This document shows positions 59,481-64,000 of a stretch of 64,000 bases of DNA, in pieces. The notes beneath the pieces were generated by a model. The model worked only from the letters and a program-made list of their open reading frames with translations. It was not told where the DNA came from and searched no databases. Both the position numbers and the translations under genes were made by a program. Every line of letters starts with the position of its first letter. The stretch's first letter is position 1. This stretch comes from Planctomycetota bacterium (GTDB lineage: Bacteria; Planctomycetota; Phycisphaerae; UBA1845; UTPLA1), in NCBI GenBank assembly GCA_016712275.1, contig JADJRI010000003.1, forward strand, positions 1-64,000, written 5' to 3'.

Positions 59481-62039
59481 ATGTCGAACTGCAATTGGTT
59501 TCCAAAGCCGACAAGAAAAAGCCTGCTGATTCTGGTGCCATTCTCGCTTATGGTCGCGGCGCCCCCGGCATTCGCCAGGCCGAACATTCGCTCATCATTC
59601 TTCGCCCAATACCCCAGCGCCGTCGGATCGGCCATCGACACCGTGCCGAGCCACGCCGTCCATTGCGGCATGTGTCACTTCGATTTCAATGGCTCCGGCC
59701 CGCGAAACGGCTATGGCAATCGACTCGCTGCAATCATCGGAAGTTACCCGAACACCGATACGGGCAGGCGTGCGGCCATGGTTGCCATTCAGGACGAAGA
59801 CAATGACGGCGACGGATACTCCAATCTGACGGAAATCACCGACACAACTTTGTACGGCAACACACCCACGTTTCCCGGGCTTACGCCCGGCAATGTTGTT
59901 TCTGTATCGAACGTGTTGGTTGGCGACATCCAGAATCATCTGGTGCCGATGACCTCTGTCGATACCACGCCTCCAGTCGTAACCGTCACTTTTCCCAATG
60001 GCGGCCAGACCCTCATCGCAAACACAGCCATCATCGTCCAATGGACTGCGATCGACACGAGCGGCATTTCCAAAATCGACATTCGCATTTCTGAAGACAA
60101 TGGCGTGATCTTCCGAATGCTGGCGCGAAATCTCACTCAGGTTGGCAGTACCGGCGAAGCGGAGATTTTCCTTCCAAACCGTCCAACAACGGCCGCCCGG
60201 ATACAGGTTATTGCCACTGACAACGCTTCGAACGTCGGATCGGATTCATCCGATGCGGCATTCACCGTCCAAGCGCCGCCGGGCGGCATCGCGCCGACAA
60301 CACTGCGCGATTTCGATCTGCCCGGCACGCTTCCATTTGACGCGGCGCCGCTCATCCCTCCCGACAACTGTGCCGCTTGTCATGGCGGGTATGACTTGCA
60401 GGTCGAGCCGCATTTCAACTGGCAGGGCAGCATGATGTCCCATGCCTCGCGCGACCTGCTTTTCGAAGCCTGCATGGCCATTGCGAATCAGGACGCGCCG
60501 GATTCCGGCGATGTCTGCATTCGCTGTCACACTTCCAGTGCCTGGCTCGATGGACGCTCTGTGCCGACATCCGGAGATGCCATTCTAAAGACCGATGAAT
60601 TCGGCGTTTCCTGCGATCTGTGCCACCGCATGGTCGACCCCATCCCCGATGTTGCAAACCCGCCTGAGGACTCGGCCATCCTCGCCGCACTGCTTCAATC
60701 CCCGACGCAATTCGCCAACGGCATGCTCGTGGTCGATCCGGATGCCTCGCGCCGTCGAGGTCCCTTCAGCGACACCGTCAGTCCGCACGGCGTGCTGGTA
60801 TCGTCCTTCCACCGCGAAGCCTCGCTTTGCGGCTCCTGCCACGATGTCAGCAACCCGGCATTCGAAAAAGACGGCAATGGCAACTATGTCCCGAATGCCT
60901 TTGATGCGCCGCCAATCAGCACGGCCTCCAACCAGCTCATGCCCATCGAACGCACTTACAGCGAGTGGTTCCACAGCGCATACAACACGCCCGGCGGTGT
61001 CTTCGCGCCCGAGTTCGGCGGCAATCGCGACTATGTCGCTTCCTGCCAGGATTGCCATATGCGCGACGTCACCGGCCGGGGCTGCAATGATCCGCTGGCC
61101 CAGAATCGCATCGACCTGCCGCTTCACGACATGACCGGCGGCACCACCTGGCTTCTCGGTCTGATGCCGCAGTTGTTCCCCGAAGATGTAAACGCGGCCG
61201 CCGTCACCGCCGGCGTCGCAAGAGCGCGCTACATGTTGCAGAATGCCGCAACAATGTCACTCAATCAGCAGGACGATCAACTCGTCGTCACCATCACCAA
61301 CCAGACAGGTCACAAGCTGCCCACCGGTTACCCGGAAGGCAGGCGCATGTGGCTCAATGTGCGTTTCTTCGATGCAGCGGATCAACTCATTAAGGAATCC
61401 GCCGCCTACGACGCTGCCGAGGGCGAACTTGACCACGACGCCGAGGCCAAAATCTATGAATCCAAACCCGGCCTCGATGAACTCACCGCAAGCCTGGTCG
61501 GCGTCGCACCCGGCCCCTCGTTCCACTTTGTGTTGAACAACAAAATCTTCAAGGACAACCGCATCCCGCCGCGCGGTTTCTTAAACGCTGCTTTTGCAGA
61601 CTTCGGCGGCGCGCCCGTCGGTGCAACCTATGCCGACGGCCAATACTGGGATGAAACCGCCTATGCAATTCCCACGGGCGCCTCAAGAGTCGATGTCGCG
61701 CTTTATTATCAAAGCACGAGCAGCGAATACGTCACATTCCTGCGCGACGAAAACACGACGAACGCAAAAGGGCAGGATCTATTCGACCTGTGGACCAACA
61801 ACGGAAGGTGTCCGCCCGAGCTGATGAACAATGCCAGCCTTACCCTGACCATCGAAATCCCGCCGGGCGACATCGATGCGGATTACGATGTTGACACCGA
61901 CGATCTGGCTCTTTTCGTGAATGTGCTCCTCGATCTCGAAACCAACCCGGACTTTCTCAATCGCTCCGACCTTGACGGAAATTCACTAGCAGACGGAAAG
62001 GACATCGACCTGTTTGTAATCGCGTACCTGTCGCACTAA
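59481..62039 (+). CDS. Exported six-haem cytochrome c-type protein with dockerin-like C-terminus
   Basis: This 852-residue protein has an N-terminal signal peptide (RKSLLILVPFSLMVAAPPAFA). Six CxxCH haem sites are visible: CGMCH near residue 62, CAACH near 299, then CIRCH, CDLCH, CGSCH and CQDCH. An Ig-like segment (VVTVTFPNGGQTLIANTAIIVQWTA) lies between the first and second. A beta-rich domain with HKLPTGYPEGRRMWLNV follows the haem region. The C-terminus has two calcium-type repeats, DIDADYDVDTDDLALFVNVLL and DLDGNSLADGKDIDLFV, as in dockerins. It is probably periplasmic or surface-bound; redox partner and function are unknown. Single undisturbed frame. Confidence 0.8.
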   Translation: MSNCNWFPKPTRKSLLILVPFSLMVAAPPAFARPNIRSSFFAQYPSAVGSAIDTVPSHAVHCGMCHFDFNGSGPRNGYGNRLAAIIGSYPNTDTGRRAAMVAIQDEDNDGDGYSNLTEITDTTLYGNTPTFPGLTPGNVVSVSNVLVGDIQNHLVPMTSVDTTPPVVTVTFPNGGQTLIANTAIIVQWTAIDTSGISKIDIRISEDNGVIFRMLARNLTQVGSTGEAEIFLPNRPTTAARIQVIATDNASNVGSDSSDAAFTVQAPPGGIAPTTLRDFDLPGTLPFDAAPLIPPDNCAACHGGYDLQVEPHFNWQGSMMSHASRDLLFEACMAIANQDAPDSGDVCIRCHTSSAWLDGRSVPTSGDAILKTDEFGVSCDLCHRMVDPIPDVANPPEDSAILAALLQSPTQFANGMLVVDPDASRRRGPFSDTVSPHGVLVSSFHREASLCGSCHDVSNPAFEKDGNGNYVPNAFDAPPISTASNQLMPIERTYSEWFHSAYNTPGGVFAPEFGGNRDYVASCQDCHMRDVTGRGCNDPLAQNRIDLPLHDMTGGTTWLLGLMPQLFPEDVNAAAVTAGVARARYMLQNAATMSLNQQDDQLVVTITNQTGHKLPTGYPEGRRMWLNVRFFDAADQLIKESAAYDAAEGELDHDAEAKIYESKPGLDELTASLVGVAPGPSFHFVLNNKIFKDNRIPPRGFLNAAFADFGGAPVGATYADGQYWDETAYAIPTGASRVDVALYYQSTSSEYVTFLRDENTTNAKGQDLFDLWTNNGRCPPELMNNASLTLTIEIPPGDIDADYDVDTDDLALFVNVLLDLETNPDFLNRSDLDGNSLADGKDIDLFVIAYLSH

Positions 62040-62273
62040 TTCAAATGTTGCACCGCATCCTCGCGGCGGCACCGCAATCATCAGCAGCATCGGTGTGTTC
62101 ACGGGCAAAGTGGACCGCTAGACATGTACCAGCGCGGCCGTCCGCTCCCACCTGCCGGAACACACATGATTTCGCGCAGGTAAAACGTTTGAACATGCGC
62201 TTTTGATTTGCTACAATCACTCGGCTTCTTCTCGTTGCCCGCCCGAAGCAAAACAGCCCTGCTGGGGATCCTG

Positions 62274-64000
62274 ATGCGTCGAAATACTTGCCTCTGGTTA
62301 CTCATTCTCCCATGTTTATTTGCCGCATTCGCGCATGCTGCCGCGCCCATTGACCGCGATATTCGCGACGACGTCTTTTATCACATCATGCCGATTGCCT
62401 GGCGCGATTCAAACAACGACGCCGCCCGATTCGGCGACTTCAACGGCCTGACCGCATCACTCGATTATCTGGAATCGCTCGGGATTACCGCCGTCTGGAT
62501 CAATCCCATTTTTCCTTCGCCCGCCTACCACGGCTATCAGCACGGCGCGGCCGACACCCTTCGCGCGGATTTCGGCACCGAGCCGGAGTTCACCGCCTTT
62601 GTGGAGGCCGCACACGCCCGCGACATCAAGGTCTTTCTCGATTTTGTCGTCTACGGCATTAGCCACAACACAATCTGGTTTCAGGATGCCTACGGAAATC
62701 CGGCCAGTGTTTCCGATGACTGGCTCGCCTTTACCAATTCCGCCAACACAAGTTACCTCGGCTCCACCTACTCAACCTGGAACGGCAGCACCGTCGGCTT
62801 CATTCACTGGAACCTGAACAATCCCGGTCCGGCCGCACTGGTCACGCAGTGGGCACAAAAGTGGCTCGACCCGAACAACGACGGCGACTTGTCCGACGGC
62901 GTCGACGGCTACCGCCTCGATCACGTCTGGGAGAATTACAACAGCGGTCCGAACGGCTGGGGCTACAACATCGACGATTTCTGGATTCCCTGGAAACAGG
63001 CGCTGCGCACGATCAACCCCAACGTCTTCACCTTTGCCGAGCAGGCCGACTGGGGAACTTTCGGCGTCGAACTATTGCCGGGATTTGATGCGACGATGAC
63101 CAAGCCCTTTGAATTCGCCGCCCGCGACGCCTTGTCGAGTGAAACCTCCACGGCACTTTACAACACAATGGCGGCCACCGTCGCCTCGCTGCCGGCGGGC
63201 AAACACTACATGGGCATTCTCGGCGACCACGACGTGGATCGGCTCACCTCGGTCATCGGCGGCAGCCTGACTAAAGCGAAGGTCGCCGCGGCGATCCTGA
63301 TGACACAGCCCTTCACGCCCATGATTTACTACGGCGACGAAATCGGCATGCTCGGTTTCAAGGGCAATTTCGGCAGCGACGCCAACGACATCCCGATGCG
63401 TGAGCCCTTCAAATGGAATGCCGTCGCCGGCCCGCCGATGTCCAACTACTGGACGCTGAATGCCGCCGCCTATAACAGCCGCTATTCGCAGAACAACGAC
63501 GGACGAAGCGTGCAGGAGCAGAGCGGCGCGGGCACGTCGCTCCTGGAGGCCTATCGCGAACTTATCGCCGCGCGTGCCCAGAATGTGGCACTGCGCCGCG
63601 GCGCCTACATTCCCATTACGAGCAACACAAACCGCGTCTGGTCCTTCGTGCGTCACCAGCCCGGCGAGCAAACGCTCTTTGTGGCCATCCGCCTGCGCAA
63701 TACCACTGCCACCGCCACCTTCGATCTCTCCGGCCTGGAAATTCCCGCGGGCACAACGACGGTTCGCGATGTGCTCAGCAACCAGTTGCTGGCCAACCTC
63801 ACCGACGCGAACAAAGCGGCCTACAGCATTTCGATGCCGGCCTACACCTATCGCATTCTGGAAATCGATGCCGCGCCCGTGGCCCCGGCGCCCAACGAAA
63901 TCAACGGCGTCGACGTGCCCGCCAGTCTCGGCCCGGTCAGTCTCGTCGCGACGCAGGACAACGCCACCGCCCTCGGCGACAACATCTCCGAGCTGAATCA
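62274..64000 (+). CDS. Exported GH13 alpha-amylase family protein, truncated by window edge
   Basis: ATG 62274 starts a signal peptide (LWLLILPCLFAAFAHA). The frame stays open to the window end, at least 575 residues. The GH13 (alpha/beta)8 barrel shows FYHIMPIAWRD, GITAVWINPIFPSP, DIKVFLDFVVYGISHN, GYRLDHVWE with the nucleophile Asp, TFAEQAD with the acid/base Glu, and GDHDVDR with the third catalytic Asp. A beta-sandwich region follows, then the start of a further domain (PASLGPVSLVATQDNATALGDN). It would hydrolyse alpha-glucans outside the cytoplasm. The true C-terminus is not visible. Confidence 0.85.
   Translation, partial: MRRNTCLWLLILPCLFAAFAHAAAPIDRDIRDDVFYHIMPIAWRDSNNDAARFGDFNGLTASLDYLESLGITAVWINPIFPSPAYHGYQHGAADTLRADFGTEPEFTAFVEAAHARDIKVFLDFVVYGISHNTIWFQDAYGNPASVSDDWLAFTNSANTSYLGSTYSTWNGSTVGFIHWNLNNPGPAALVTQWAQKWLDPNNDGDLSDGVDGYRLDHVWENYNSGPNGWGYNIDDFWIPWKQALRTINPNVFTFAEQADWGTFGVELLPGFDATMTKPFEFAARDALSSETSTALYNTMAATVASLPAGKHYMGILGDHDVDRLTSVIGGSLTKAKVAAAILMTQPFTPMIYYGDEIGMLGFKGNFGSDANDIPMREPFKWNAVAGPPMSNYWTLNAAAYNSRYSQNNDGRSVQEQSGAGTSLLEAYRELIAARAQNVALRRGAYIPITSNTNRVWSFVRHQPGEQTLFVAIRLRNTTATATFDLSGLEIPAGTTTVRDVLSNQLLANLTDANKAAYSISMPAYTYRILEIDAAPVAPAPNEINGVDVPASLGPVSLVATQDNATALGDNISELN

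Overview
The window is GC-rich bacterial chromosome that looks planctomycete-derived, possibly from the Phycisphaerae side. Lineage markers seen here are an ECF-like sigma factor followed by a membrane Ser/Thr kinase with a TPR tail, multihaem proteins ending in dockerin-like repeats, small membrane proteins with a C-terminal CxxC...CPxCG zinc ribbon, and intergenic DNA full of short hairpin repeats. No rRNA, tRNA or CRISPR array was found by eye. Several conserved genes (nuoD, ruvB, ispD, ispH, rtcB) break frame at homopolymers or GC dinucleotides. Most frameshifts here are therefore probably residual long-read sequencing errors, and I annotate such genes as single units.

Layout. 0-2.6 kb: a displaced RHS C-terminal tip carrying a papain-fold (Tox-PL) toxin and an overlapping candidate immunity gene, in locally AT-rich DNA. 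3.8-12.8 kb: a propeller/cytochrome lipoprotein, a nucleoside hydrolase-like protein, galK, trpD, a zinc-ribbon protein, a TPR membrane protein and neuC. 12.9-17.1 kb: sigma factor, kinase-TPR protein and an Rrf2 regulator. 17.6-26 kb: a lipoprotein, a VUT/YhhQ transporter, two related zinc-ribbon membrane proteins each followed by the same ~155-bp repeat, rtcB, ispD and a TPR lipoprotein. 26.2-43.7 kb: ispH, then a PUFA-synthase-type secondary lipid locus. Its order is ER (PfaD), then KS-AT-ACP-ACP-KR-DH, then KS-CLF-AT-DH-DH-DH-DH. A PIN/RHH toxin-antitoxin pair sits on the opposite strand between the first two genes. 43.7-51.7 kb: housekeeping genes dapF, ispF, cysS, ruvC-ruvA-ruvB, and psd-pssA on the minus strand. 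51.8-54.5 kb: a retropepsin-like gene whose stop codon holds an IS630-family insertion, and a thioredoxin-like protein. 54.7-59.1 kb: complex I genes in the order nuoI-A-B-C-D, with a Uma2-type nuclease gene between nuoC and nuoD. 59.5-64 kb: a six-haem exported cytochrome and a GH13 amylase cut off by the window edge.

The most distinctive content is the PUFA-synthase locus, the RHS toxin/immunity pair, and the several dispersed repeat families. Some of those repeats lie inside or between domains of the lipid megasynthase, and one coincides with the loss of the second half of a ketosynthase domain. Plus-strand G/C skew also changes sign near 17-18 kb and again near 50-53 kb.
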